Assembly: GCA_035650475.1 (NCBI GenBank)
Contig: DASRHP010000006.1
Coordinates: 372,001-436,000 of the forward strand
DNA length: 64,000 nucleotides
Reading direction: 5' to 3'
Source of the DNA: Candidatus Binataceae bacterium
GTDB lineage: Bacteria; Desulfobacterota; Binatia; Binatales; Binataceae
Part shown: in pieces, positions 55,999 through 64,000 of the stretch
How the letters are laid out: each line of letters begins with the position of its first letter
Numbering within the stretch: position 1 is the stretch's first letter
Position numbers and translations under genes: made by a program
The notes under the pieces: model-generated
Told to the model about the DNA's origin: nothing
The model's input: only the letters and a program-made list of their open reading frames with translations
The model's database searches: none

Positions 55999-58421
55999 GA
56001 GGCGCGCTGGCGCTTGGCGGAGGAAGCAGGTTGTCGGAACTCTCTCCGTATTTTATCGAGCGGCTGCACGAGCATCCCGCGGGCCCCGGTCGCGGCGCGC
56101 TCGCGGGTGCCGGCGACGAGCAGCCCGATCTGCGCGAGTACTGGCGCGTGGTCCGCCGCCATCTCGCGCTCATCGCCACCATCGCGCTGGGCGTGGTGAC
56201 GGTGGTCGGTGTGGCTGTGTTTGTCGCGACCCCGATCTACACCGCATCGGCGGTGATTCTGATCGAGCCGCAGCCGCCGCAGGTCCTCGACATGAAGCAG
56301 CTAATGGTCGAGTCCTCAAACAGCGCCGAGCACGATTACTACAAGACCCAGTACTCGTTGCTGCAAAGCGAAAGCCTCGCCGCCCAAGTCATCAAGAGCC
56401 TCGGCTTGCAACGCAGCCCCGTCTTCAATGATTCCAACCGGCCAAGGGGCCTGATCGCGAATTACTGGTCGGGCCTCAAGGCGTGGGTGAACGGGCTTTC
56501 GGGCAGCGCCGGTGCAGCGCGCCGCGTCGACCCCCCCGAGATCGACGGGGTCGGCGCGGCGCTGGTGAGGACCTATCTGGGAGATTTGAGTATTCGACCC
56601 GAATTCGGCACCCGCCTGGTGAAGATCTCGTTCAGCACGCCCGATCCGCGGGTTTCGGCGACGGTCGCTAACGCCCACGCCCGGGCCTACGTCAACCAGG
56701 GGATGGAACTGCGGGCGCGCGCGAGCCAGGCCGCCCAGCAGTTTCTCGAGCGCAAGCTGGTCGAGCTCCGCGACCGGGTGGAAAAGTCCGAGGCCGCGCT
56801 CAACAGCTACCGGCACGACAAGGGGATCGTCGAGTTCAGTACCGAGGGCAAGAACGAGATCCTGCTCAAGCGGCTGGAGGACCTCAACAACGCGCTGACC
56901 GCGGCGGAGACCAAAAGGATAGCGCTCGAATCGCAGGCCGACCTCATCAGCAAGGGCGACTACTACGCGCTGCCCGGGGTGGTGAGCAGCCCGATGGTGC
57001 AGGCGCTCAAGCCGCAGCTGGCGACGCTGGAGGCCCAGTACGCGAGCATGGCGAGCCGCTATACGCTTGAATACGGGCCGCTGGTTGCGCTCAAGGCGAA
57101 GCTCGACGGCACGCGCGCGCGCCTTGACGAGACGGTGGGCGAGATCGTCCGGAGCGTCAGGCTGCGCTACCAGGCCGCGGTGGCACGGGAGAACGAGCTG
57201 CAGCGCGAGGTGGCGCAGGAGAAGGCGCGCGCGCTGGCGCTCAACGACGCCTCGCTCAAGGACGCGATCCTTGCGCGCGACGTCGATACCAACCGCCAGC
57301 TCTACGAGAGCGTGCTCAAGCGGATGAAAGAGATGGGCGTGGCGGCCGAGGTGCGCGCGACTAACGTCTCGGTGGTCGACAACGCGGTCGTGCCGGCCGC
57401 GCCGTCGAGCCCGCGCAAGGGCCTCGCGCTGATGCTCGCCGCGATGCTCGGACTGACCGGCGCGATCGGCGTCGCTTTCCTAATCGAATACCTCGACGAC
57501 ACCTTCAGAACCGCCGAGGACGTCGAGCGCCACCTGCGCTTGCCGATGCTGGCCTTGGTGCCGGACATGAGCCGTCTGCAAAACGGCAGTTATCGCGGCG
57601 AGCGCAAACGGGAACTCGAGACGCTCGCGCGCGACGCGCCCGAGCTGCTCGCTCGGCGGACGGCGGACGAGCCGCCGGAGAAGGCCGGACGGGCGGCGAA
57701 ACACGGGCGCTGGGCGCTGGCGACGGCGCGCGAGGCCTACCGCACCGTCCGCAGCCAGATTCTGCTCTCGCGTGCGGGCGAGCCGCCCAAGACCGTGCTC
57801 ATCACCAGCGCGGTGGCGGGCGAGGGCAAGTCGATCACCGCGGTCAACACCGCGATCACGTTCGCGCACAAGGGACGCCGGGTGCTGTTGCTCGATGCCG
57901 ATCTGCGCAAGGCGCGCTGCCATGAGCTTCTGCGATGCGCCAGCGAGCTGGGGCTTGCCGAGGTGCTCACCGGCCAGACCGCGGTGGACGAGGTCATCAA
58001 CCGCACCGCCGTCACCAACCTTTTCTTCATCGGCGCCGGCGCGGTCCCGCCCGACCCGCCCGAGCTACTGGGCTCGGCCCGGATGGGCGAGGTGCTGCGC
58101 GAGCTCGGCGCGCGCTACGACCACGTCATAATCGATTCGGCCCCGGTGATGCCGGTGAGCGATTCGGTGGTGCTGTCACGCCACGTCGACGGCGTGATCG
58201 TGATCGCGGGACGCACAACCTCGCGCCAGCTGGTCAAGCGGGCCTGCCTGCGGGTGGGCGACGCGGGAGCCCGCATCCTGGGCGTGGTCCTTAACCAGGT
58301 CGGCCTTTATCACGCGAGTTACTACTCATACAACGGCTACCATCATTACTCTTACTATTCGCGCACAGAAGCGGTTGCCGACGGTCCGTCCGAGGATCAC
58401 GCGCGGATAGTATTCGACTGA
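55995..58421 (+). CDS. Wzc-type polysaccharide copolymerase/tyrosine kinase
   Basis: This 808-residue inner membrane protein has an N-terminal Wzz domain with a helix (LALIATIALGVVTVVGVAVFV), long coiled coils, a second membrane segment near 475, and a cytoplasmic BY-kinase: AGEGKS with K612, LLLDADLRK and VIIDSAP. The C-terminal tail (772-789) holds eight tyrosines in 18 residues, the usual autophosphorylation cluster. It controls polymer length and export with Wza. Confidence 0.95.
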   Translation: MRGALALGGGSRLSELSPYFIERLHEHPAGPGRGALAGAGDEQPDLREYWRVVRRHLALIATIALGVVTVVGVAVFVATPIYTASAVILIEPQPPQVLDMKQLMVESSNSAEHDYYKTQYSLLQSESLAAQVIKSLGLQRSPVFNDSNRPRGLIANYWSGLKAWVNGLSGSAGAARRVDPPEIDGVGAALVRTYLGDLSIRPEFGTRLVKISFSTPDPRVSATVANAHARAYVNQGMELRARASQAAQQFLERKLVELRDRVEKSEAALNSYRHDKGIVEFSTEGKNEILLKRLEDLNNALTAAETKRIALESQADLISKGDYYALPGVVSSPMVQALKPQLATLEAQYASMASRYTLEYGPLVALKAKLDGTRARLDETVGEIVRSVRLRYQAAVARENELQREVAQEKARALALNDASLKDAILARDVDTNRQLYESVLKRMKEMGVAAEVRATNVSVVDNAVVPAAPSSPRKGLALMLAAMLGLTGAIGVAFLIEYLDDTFRTAEDVERHLRLPMLALVPDMSRLQNGSYRGERKRELETLARDAPELLARRTADEPPEKAGRAAKHGRWALATAREAYRTVRSQILLSRAGEPPKTVLITSAVAGEGKSITAVNTAITFAHKGRRVLLLDADLRKARCHELLRCASELGLAEVLTGQTAVDEVINRTAVTNLFFIGAGAVPPDPPELLGSARMGEVLRELGARYDHVIIDSAPVMPVSDSVVLSRHVDGVIVIAGRTTSRQLVKRACLRVGDAGARILGVVLNQVGLYHASYYSYNGYHHYSYYSRTEAVADGPSEDHARIVFD

Positions 58422-58505
58422 GCAGAGTCGCGCACTCCTTCCGGCGCTCGCCTGCGTTCCTTGCGCCGCGCCGGCTGAGACGTCGGTCGAAGCCGCGTCC
58501 TTCAC

Positions 58506-59783
58506 ATGCGGATTCTGTATCTCGGGATCAACTATTGGCCGGACGAAACCGGAATCGCGCCATTTGCGACCGGCAGATGCGAGTATCTGGCCGCCCGCGG
58601 CCACGAAGTAATCGCCTGCGTGGGGCCTCCGTACTACCCGCGATGGCGGGTGCCCGAAGGATATCGCCGTCGCCCCTTCTCTTCAGAGCGACGCAACGGA
58701 GTTACGGTCCTACGCTCGTGGGCCTACGTCCCGCGCCGGCTCGGCCCGCTGCGGCGCATCCTGCACGAAGGCTCCTTCGTCTGCTCATCCCTGGTGCGCG
58801 CGCTCGGATGCGCGCGGCCCGACCTGCTGTTCGTGACCTCGCCGCCGCTCGGCCTTGCCCTGAGCGCGATCGCGCTCGGCCGATTCTGGCGCGTGCCCTA
58901 CGTATTTCACGTCGCCGACTTGCAGCCCGACGCGGCGCTCGACCTTGGGATGCTCGCGCAGGGGCGCCTGGTGCGCGCGCTCTATCGGCTGGAAGCGGCG
59001 GCCTATCGCAGCGCGGCCATGGTTTCGACGCTGACCGAAGCGATGCGCCGGCGAATCGTCGCCAAGGGCGTGGCGGCGGAGAAGGTCGCGCTGCTCTCCG
59101 ACTGGGCCGACCCGCGGCTGTTCTCGATTGCACCTCGCGACAGCGCAGGGGTCAGCGCGGCGCGCCGACGCTTCACGGTTGCGCACTTCGGCAACATGGG
59201 CGTCAAGCAGGGACTCGAGGTCGTGCTGCGGGCCGCACAACTGACGCGCGACGATCCCGGGATTGTCTATCTGCTAGTCGGCGACGGAGCCGAGCGGCCG
59301 TCCCTGCAGGCCAAGGCGCGCGAGATGGGCCTCGTGAACGTGCATCTGATGCCGCTCCAGCCGCACGGCCGTTTCCACGAGCTGCTGGCGAAATCCGACG
59401 TCTGCCTGGTCACGCAGCAGAGGACGGTGGCCGACGTCGTCTTCCCGTCCAAGGTGATCACGCTGCTTGCGGCGGCGCGGGCGGTGATCGCGTCGGTCGG
59501 CACGGGGAGCGAGGTGGCGCGCGTTGTGGAGCGATCGCAGGCGGGGATCGTGGTTGCGCCCGAGGATCCCCGGGCGCTGGCCGGCGCGGTCGCCCGGCTG
59601 CGCGCGGATCCGGCAGCGGCGGCGCGGATGGGCCGCGCGGGACGCGCCTACGCCTTGGAGCACTGGGGCCGCGAGCGAGTTTTGCGGGCCACTGCGGGCA
59701 GGATCGCCGGCGTGCTGGGCGCCGCCGCGGCCGCCGGATTTCCCGCGGTCGAGATGGAATCGACTGAAAGGAGCGGTACATGA
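58506..59783 (+). CDS. Glycosyltransferase family 4, WcaI-like
   Basis: This 425-residue protein begins MRILYLGINYWPDETGIAPF and has a GT-B fold with FHVADLQPDAALDLGML and the nucleotide-sugar region ending VFPSKVITLLAAARAVIASV. It matches the WcaI type used in colanic-acid-like polymer synthesis, adding one sugar to a lipid carrier. The stop overlaps the epimerase start (59780-59783), so the two are co-translated. Confidence 0.9.
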   Translation: MRILYLGINYWPDETGIAPFATGRCEYLAARGHEVIACVGPPYYPRWRVPEGYRRRPFSSERRNGVTVLRSWAYVPRRLGPLRRILHEGSFVCSSLVRALGCARPDLLFVTSPPLGLALSAIALGRFWRVPYVFHVADLQPDAALDLGMLAQGRLVRALYRLEAAAYRSAAMVSTLTEAMRRRIVAKGVAAEKVALLSDWADPRLFSIAPRDSAGVSAARRRFTVAHFGNMGVKQGLEVVLRAAQLTRDDPGIVYLLVGDGAERPSLQAKAREMGLVNVHLMPLQPHGRFHELLAKSDVCLVTQQRTVADVVFPSKVITLLAAARAVIASVGTGSEVARVVERSQAGIVVAPEDPRALAGAVARLRADPAAAARMGRAGRAYALEHWGRERVLRATAGRIAGVLGAAAAAGFPAVEMESTERSGT

Positions 59784-60784
59784 GGCGGGTCGTGGTCACC
59801 GGCGCCGGGGGATTCATCGGCCATCACCTGGTAAGCCGTCTCAAGGCGGCGGGCTGCTGGGTGCGCGGGGTGGATATCAAGTATCCGCAGTACGAGCCGA
59901 GCCGGGCCGACGAGTTCATCGTGGCCGACCTGCGGCGTTTCGAAAACAGCCGGCGGGCCACCCGCGACGTGGAGGAGGTGTACGCGCTCGCGGCGGACAT
60001 GGGCGGCATGGGCTTCATCAGCTCGCACCACGCGCAAATCCTGCGCGATAATGCGCTGATCAATATCCACACCTTGGAGGCGGCGCGCCAAAACGGCGTG
60101 CGGCGCTATCTCTACTGTTCGTCCGCCTGCGTCTATCCCGAATACCGCCAGAGCACCGCCGACGTTGCGCCGCTGCGCGAGGAGGACGCCTACCCGGCGC
60201 AGCCCCAGGACGCCTACGGATGGGAGAAGCTGGTGACCGAGCGGCTCTGTATCCACTATCGCGAGGACTACGGCCTGGAAACCCGCATCGTGCGCTTTCA
60301 CAACATCTTCGGGCCGCTCGGCACGTGGAAGGGCGGGCGCGAGAAGGCCCCGGCGGCGATCTGCCGCAAGATTGCGATCGCCAAGCTCGTCGGCGATCAC
60401 GAGGTTGAGATCTGGGGCGACGGCCACCAGACCCGCTCGTTCTGCTACATCGACGACTGCGTCGAGGGCATCGCGAGGCTGATGCGGTCGGAGTACCGCG
60501 AGCCCCTCAACCTCGGACAGGATCGCAGGGTCACCATCGACGAGCTCGCCGATATGGTCGCGGCAATCGCCGGTATCTCAATCACCAAGCGCCACGTCGC
60601 CGGCCCGCAGGGCGTGCGCGGACGCAACTCCGACAATACCCGCCTGCGCGCGGTACTCGGCTGGGAGCCGCAGATAAGCCTCGAAGAGGGGCTCGAGCGC
60701 ACCTACCGATGGATCGAAGAACAGGTGCGTAACGCGCGTTCCACGACCGGCGCGATACCGACTCAGTCGCGCGCCGCAGTCTAG
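59780..60784 (+). CDS. GDP-mannose 3,5-epimerase-like NAD-dependent enzyme
   Basis: This 334-residue extended SDR has the NAD motif GAGGFIG (8-14), C117 in SSACVYPE, Y146 and K150 (DAYGWEK), and K189 in GTWKGGREKAPAA. Spacings between C117, Y146, K150 and K189 match the catalytic residues C145, Y174, K178 and K217 of plant GDP-mannose 3,5-epimerase. ADMGGMGFI and GVRGRNSDN are also typical of that enzyme. It would turn GDP-D-mannose into GDP-L-galactose or GDP-L-gulose for the polysaccharide. AAAGGAG lies six bases before the ATG. Confidence 0.85.
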   Translation: MRRVVVTGAGGFIGHHLVSRLKAAGCWVRGVDIKYPQYEPSRADEFIVADLRRFENSRRATRDVEEVYALAADMGGMGFISSHHAQILRDNALINIHTLEAARQNGVRRYLYCSSACVYPEYRQSTADVAPLREEDAYPAQPQDAYGWEKLVTERLCIHYREDYGLETRIVRFHNIFGPLGTWKGGREKAPAAICRKIAIAKLVGDHEVEIWGDGHQTRSFCYIDDCVEGIARLMRSEYREPLNLGQDRRVTIDELADMVAAIAGISITKRHVAGPQGVRGRNSDNTRLRAVLGWEPQISLEEGLERTYRWIEEQVRNARSTTGAIPTQSRAAV

Positions 60785-60787
60785 CCC

Positions 60788-61573
60788 GTGAAGCTGGCAG
60801 GGTCCTTTCGACTTCGATCGCCGAGAGAGCGCGATGTGTGGGGCGCGGCAAAGGACGGCGGCCGGATGAGCTGGCGGCGGGTGGAACGGTGCTGCGAACA
60901 CACCTTCATCGCGGACGCGCTCGCTCCGGGTTCGGTGGTGATCGACCTGGGAATGAACACCGGCGGTTTCGCCAGCTGGATCGCCGAACGCTTCGCCTGC
61001 CCGGTCTACGGCGCCGAGCCCGATCCGGACCTGTATCGCACGCTGTCTCAACGCTCCGAGCTGAAAGTGATTCCGTGTGCTCTCGGCGGATGCGGCGACA
61101 CGGCGCTGCTCCATCGCGCGCCGGGTAGATGCCCCACGCTGTTGAGCAACGGCTTTCAGCTCGGCGACGAGGTGGCGGTGGAGGTCGTCGGTTTTGAGCA
61201 GTTTCTGTCGCGTGCAGGCCTGGCCGAGCGCGCCTCGATCGACCTGGTGAAGGTGGACATCGAAGGCGCCGAGCTGGCGATGTTCGAGCAGGCGGCGGCG
61301 GACGTGTTGCGGCGCGTAGGACAGTTCACCGTCGAGTTTCACGATTTCATATGGCCCGAGCTCGACGAGCGGGTGCGCGGCGTAACGGCGCGGTTGGGTT
61401 CGCTCGGCTTCGAGGTCATCCGCTTCTCGCTCGACAACACGGACGTGCTGTTCGTCAACCGCGCGCTGCTCGGCCTGGGGCCGGCGGGCGCCGCCTGGCT
61501 AAGGGTGACTAAGTACGCAAAGGGGATCCGTCGCCGGGCCGGCCGGCTCCTGCCGGCTAGATGCTCCGGCTAA
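60788..61573 (+). CDS. FkbM-family methyltransferase
   Basis: This 261-residue SAM-dependent methyltransferase has VIDLGMNTGGFASWIAE as motif I, AEPDPD for ribose binding and LVKVDIEGAELAMFEQA, the FkbM signature. It probably O-methylates a sugar. GTG 60788 lacks a clear ribosome site, and an ATG at 60866 is another possibility. It lies three bases after the epimerase stop, so it may be coupled. Confidence 0.88.
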   Translation: MKLAGSFRLRSPRERDVWGAAKDGGRMSWRRVERCCEHTFIADALAPGSVVIDLGMNTGGFASWIAERFACPVYGAEPDPDLYRTLSQRSELKVIPCALGGCGDTALLHRAPGRCPTLLSNGFQLGDEVAVEVVGFEQFLSRAGLAERASIDLVKVDIEGAELAMFEQAAADVLRRVGQFTVEFHDFIWPELDERVRGVTARLGSLGFEVIRFSLDNTDVLFVNRALLGLGPAGAAWLRVTKYAKGIRRRAGRLLPARCSG

Positions 61574-61631
61574 GGCGCATCGAGCTTCGGGCGTTGCCGC
61601 GGGCCCGCCGGTAGAAGGCTCTGATTGTCGA

Positions 61632-62537
61632 ATGATGTCGCGCTTCATGTGCGGAGCCGGGCAGAATCTTCGGACCCCAATCCCGATCCACGTGCGCGCG
61701 CGCCGGTTGATCCATCGAGGGGTCGGAGCCGTGCTTCAACGGCCGCCGACGCGGGACGACTACCTGGCGCTGCGATTTCTCCTCCGGAGCCGCTTTTTGT
61801 GGAAGGGATTGTCCGCTGTGCGCGCAGTGGCGCAATGGCGGAACGACCGGGCCTGGATGCCCGCGGATCCACCCAATCCGCTTCAGACCTTCTTCGACGG
61901 CCGCAGGGAAGGACGCGGGATCACAAAATGGCGTCACTATTTCGACATATACCAACGTCACTTTGGCCGTTTGCGCGGGCGCGAAGTTCACGTGCTGGAA
62001 ATCGGCGTGTACGCCGGCGGCAGCCTGGAAATGTGGCGAGACTACTTCGGTCCGCGCGCGCACGTTTACGGCGTCGACATTCAGCCCGCGTGCAAACGGT
62101 TCGAGAGCGAGTCAGTCAGAATTTCCATCGGGGACCAGGCCGATCGCGATTTTTGGAAGCAATTCAAACGGGCAACTCCGGCGCTCGACGTCGTGATAGA
62201 CGATGGCGGTCACGCGCCGCAAGAGCAGATAGTTGCGTTCGAAGAGCTGCTGCCGTTCCTGCGTTCGGGAGGGATCTACCTCGTCGAGGACATCCACGGC
62301 ATTTGCAACGGCTTTGCGATGTACGTGCAGGGGTTCGCGCAGGCCTTGAATGCGGAGGCGGGGATGACGCAGAACCCGGACGACAACGAAAGAAGCGTGC
62401 TCTGCCGGACCACGGCTCTGCAGTCTGCCGTCGCGTCGGTGCATCTTTATCCCTTCGTGGCGGTGGTCGAAAGGACAGCTACGCCGGTGGTCGAACTGGT
62501 TTCCGCGCGGCACGGGACTCAGTGGGAACCGTTCTAG
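61632..62537 (+). CDS. Class I methyltransferase, MycE/cephalosporin-hydroxylase-type
   Basis: This 301-residue protein has motif I LEIGVYAGGSLEMWRDYFG with VYGVDIQPAC, DVVIDDGGH (acid and histidine for metal and catalysis), and EDIHGICNGFAMYVQ. The pattern fits metal-dependent sugar O-methyltransferases such as MycE. The first 60 residues are basic and unrelated. Start ATG 61632 or 61635 is uncertain. It probably modifies the exopolysaccharide with the FkbM enzyme. Confidence 0.8.
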   Translation: MMSRFMCGAGQNLRTPIPIHVRARRLIHRGVGAVLQRPPTRDDYLALRFLLRSRFLWKGLSAVRAVAQWRNDRAWMPADPPNPLQTFFDGRREGRGITKWRHYFDIYQRHFGRLRGREVHVLEIGVYAGGSLEMWRDYFGPRAHVYGVDIQPACKRFESESVRISIGDQADRDFWKQFKRATPALDVVIDDGGHAPQEQIVAFEELLPFLRSGGIYLVEDIHGICNGFAMYVQGFAQALNAEAGMTQNPDDNERSVLCRTTALQSAVASVHLYPFVAVVERTATPVVELVSARHGTQWEPF

Positions 62538-62561
62538 CGCTTAGGTTTCGCAAGGAGCCGG

Positions 62562-64000
62562 GTGTTTCTGGAGGCATCGAAATCTCGGCCGCGCGGACCC
62601 GGGAAACTTTTGGATGCGGTCGGCGATGCGCGCGCGCTCGCCGGCCTCCCTAAGCCCATGGACGTGCGCGCATTGTGGCGCGACCTGCACGGCACAAGCG
62701 CGTTCGCGGCCAACGCCACACTCACGGCAGCGGCGAATCTGGCTCTGGCCGCGCTCGGCGCGATCAGCGGGATCCTGGCCGCGCGCCTGCTGGGACCCGA
62801 CGGCCGCGGCGAGCTTGCGGCAATCCAGATCTGGCCCTCCTTTCTCGGAGGCTTGGCGATGCTGGGGATGCCCGAAGCCGTGGTCTATTACTGCGCGCGC
62901 TCGCCCGCGCAGGCTGGCCGTTATCTCGGCTCGGCCATCGTCATCGCGCTGCTGTCCTCGGTCCCCTTCCTGGTGGCGGCCTACATCATGATGCCGCTGT
63001 TGCTGCACGCCCAGGCTCCCGCGATCGTTCGGGCGGGACGATGGTACCTGCTGCTGATACCCGTCTTCGCATTGGTCGGAATGATGCTGCATCCGCTGCG
63101 CGGGATGGGAGACTTCGCGCGGTGGAACCTGATGCGCCTGATGCCGGCTGCGATGTGGCTGGCAGTGTTGATAGCGGCCTGGGGATTCTCGCGTGCAACG
63201 CCCACGTTTGTGGCCGCCGCCAATCTGGTTGGTCTCGCCCTGCTCATAGTGCCATTCGGTGCGCTGGTGACCCGACGGATTCCGGGACCGTTCACTCCCG
63301 ATCCGCAGAAATTTTCCGCGATGCTCGGCTACGGCCTTCCTTGCGTGATGACCAGCGTGCCCAATTTGCTCAACATGCGCCTGGACCAGATGCTGATGGC
63401 TTCGCTGCTCCCGCCGCTCGATCTCGGCCTCTACGCAGTGGCGGTTGCGTGGAGCGACGCCGCCAGACCTCTCCTCAACGCGATCGGTGCGGTGGCGATG
63501 CCGTCAGTCGCGGCAGCTTCCGGTCAGCAAGAGGCCGCTCGGCGTCTGGCAATCCGCAGCCGGATGGCCGTCGTGGTGGCGCTGCCGGTCTGCCTTGCGA
63601 TCGCAATCGCCACGCCGTTCGCGGTGCCGCTGCTGTTTGGCCCCCGCTATTCCGGCTCGATCCTCGCCGCGCTGGTTCTGGTGCCAGCCGCGACGGTCCT
63701 GGGCTCCAACGCGGTGTTGGCCGAGGGTTTACGCGGCTTCGGCGCGCCGTCCGTCCCCTTGTACGCGGAGCTGGCGGGTCTCGTCGTCACCGTAGTGGGG
63801 TTGAAGACGATGCTGGTCCCCTTTGGGATTATGGGCGCGGCGCTGGCCTCGCTGCTCGGATACGCGGCGGTCGGGGCAGTGCTTCTCTTCGGCGCCCGGC
63901 GCATAACCGGCGTCTCGGTTGCCGCACTCACCGTGCCTCGCGTGCGGGAGCTGGAAGCGGCCGGCAAGCAGATGCTTGGCGTCCTTGGCCAGTGGCTGCA
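62562..64000 (+). CDS. Polysaccharide flippase, Wzx/MATE-like (3' end outside window)
   Basis: This membrane protein of at least 479 residues has about twelve hydrophobic segments, such as AAANLALAALGAISGILAARLLGPDGRGELA and MLGYGLPCVMTSVPNLLNMRLDQMLMASLL, typical of oligosaccharide flippases that move lipid-linked units across the inner membrane. GTG 62562 has AAGGAG four bases upstream and an open frame without stop; ATG 62658 has no such site. The last codon is cut at the edge. Confidence 0.85.
   Translation, partial: MFLEASKSRPRGPGKLLDAVGDARALAGLPKPMDVRALWRDLHGTSAFAANATLTAAANLALAALGAISGILAARLLGPDGRGELAAIQIWPSFLGGLAMLGMPEAVVYYCARSPAQAGRYLGSAIVIALLSSVPFLVAAYIMMPLLLHAQAPAIVRAGRWYLLLIPVFALVGMMLHPLRGMGDFARWNLMRLMPAAMWLAVLIAAWGFSRATPTFVAAANLVGLALLIVPFGALVTRRIPGPFTPDPQKFSAMLGYGLPCVMTSVPNLLNMRLDQMLMASLLPPLDLGLYAVAVAWSDAARPLLNAIGAVAMPSVAAASGQQEAARRLAIRSRMAVVVALPVCLAIAIATPFAVPLLFGPRYSGSILAALVLVPAATVLGSNAVLAEGLRGFGAPSVPLYAELAGLVVTVVGLKTMLVPFGIMGAALASLLGYAAVGAVLLFGARRITGVSVAALTVPRVRELEAAGKQMLGVLGQWL

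Overview
This window is a GC-rich bacterial chromosome segment with tightly packed genes. It carries MreBCD/PBP2/RodA, PpiD, a TolC-type copper/silver RND pump and a Wza/Wzc polysaccharide exporter, so the cell is a rod-shaped bacterium with an outer membrane. It also has several acyl-CoA dehydrogenases, a single-chain biotin-dependent acyl-CoA carboxylase, a luciferase-like flavin/F420 oxidoreductase, an HpaB-superfamily protein and molybdenum hydroxylases. That mix resembles uncultured Binatota-like or 'deltaproteobacterial' lineages. The taxonomic guess is inference only; no rRNA gene is present.

Layout. 1-5.3 kb (minus): a molybdenum hydroxylase operon (FAD, 2Fe-2S and molybdopterin subunits), a small CysO/MoaD-like sulfur-carrier protein, and a second molybdopterin-subunit paralogue cut by the window edge. 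5.4-7.8 kb (minus): acyl-CoA dehydrogenase plus an ACAD10/11-type phosphotransferase. 8-14.8 kb (plus): a small Cys-rich secreted protein and a CusCBA-type efflux pump. 14.9-27.2 kb: catabolic accessory genes, namely a VOC protein, a MetE-like protein, an SDR, two cupins, a TauD-type dioxygenase, an MBL-fold lactonase-like hydrolase, the acyl-CoA carboxylase, a luciferase-like oxidoreductase and an HpaB-like flavoprotein. 27.4-36.1 kb: tRNA-Ala(CGC), galU, a DksA-type zinc finger protein, larC-queE, several small unknowns, a cytochrome c, an esterase and ppiD. 36.3-41.8 kb: mreB-mreC-mreD-mrdA-rodA. 42-53.9 kb: amtB, acyl-CoA dehydrogenases, a broken HicB-like gene, a methyltransferase/YkgJ pair, a lipoprotein/peroxiredoxin pair, ilvE, pcnB, a DHH phosphoesterase and a helical-bundle protein. 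53.97-64 kb: tRNA-Val(CAC), a roughly 0.7-kb gene-poor and locally AT-rich gap, then an exopolysaccharide cluster (Wza, Wzc, WcaI-like glycosyltransferase, GDP-mannose 3,5-epimerase-like enzyme, two methyltransferases, Wzx-like flippase) that runs off the edge.

No gene cluster here is convincingly a wholly new system. The most unusual items are: the molybdenum hydroxylase paralogues flanking a sulfur carrier whose tail continues past GGG, with a terminator hairpin abutting its start codon; the plant-like GDP-mannose epimerase active site inside an exopolysaccharide operon; the possible island boundary after tRNA-Val; and several unusual fusions, tails and a frameshifted remnant. No CRISPR array, transposase or prophage genes were seen.
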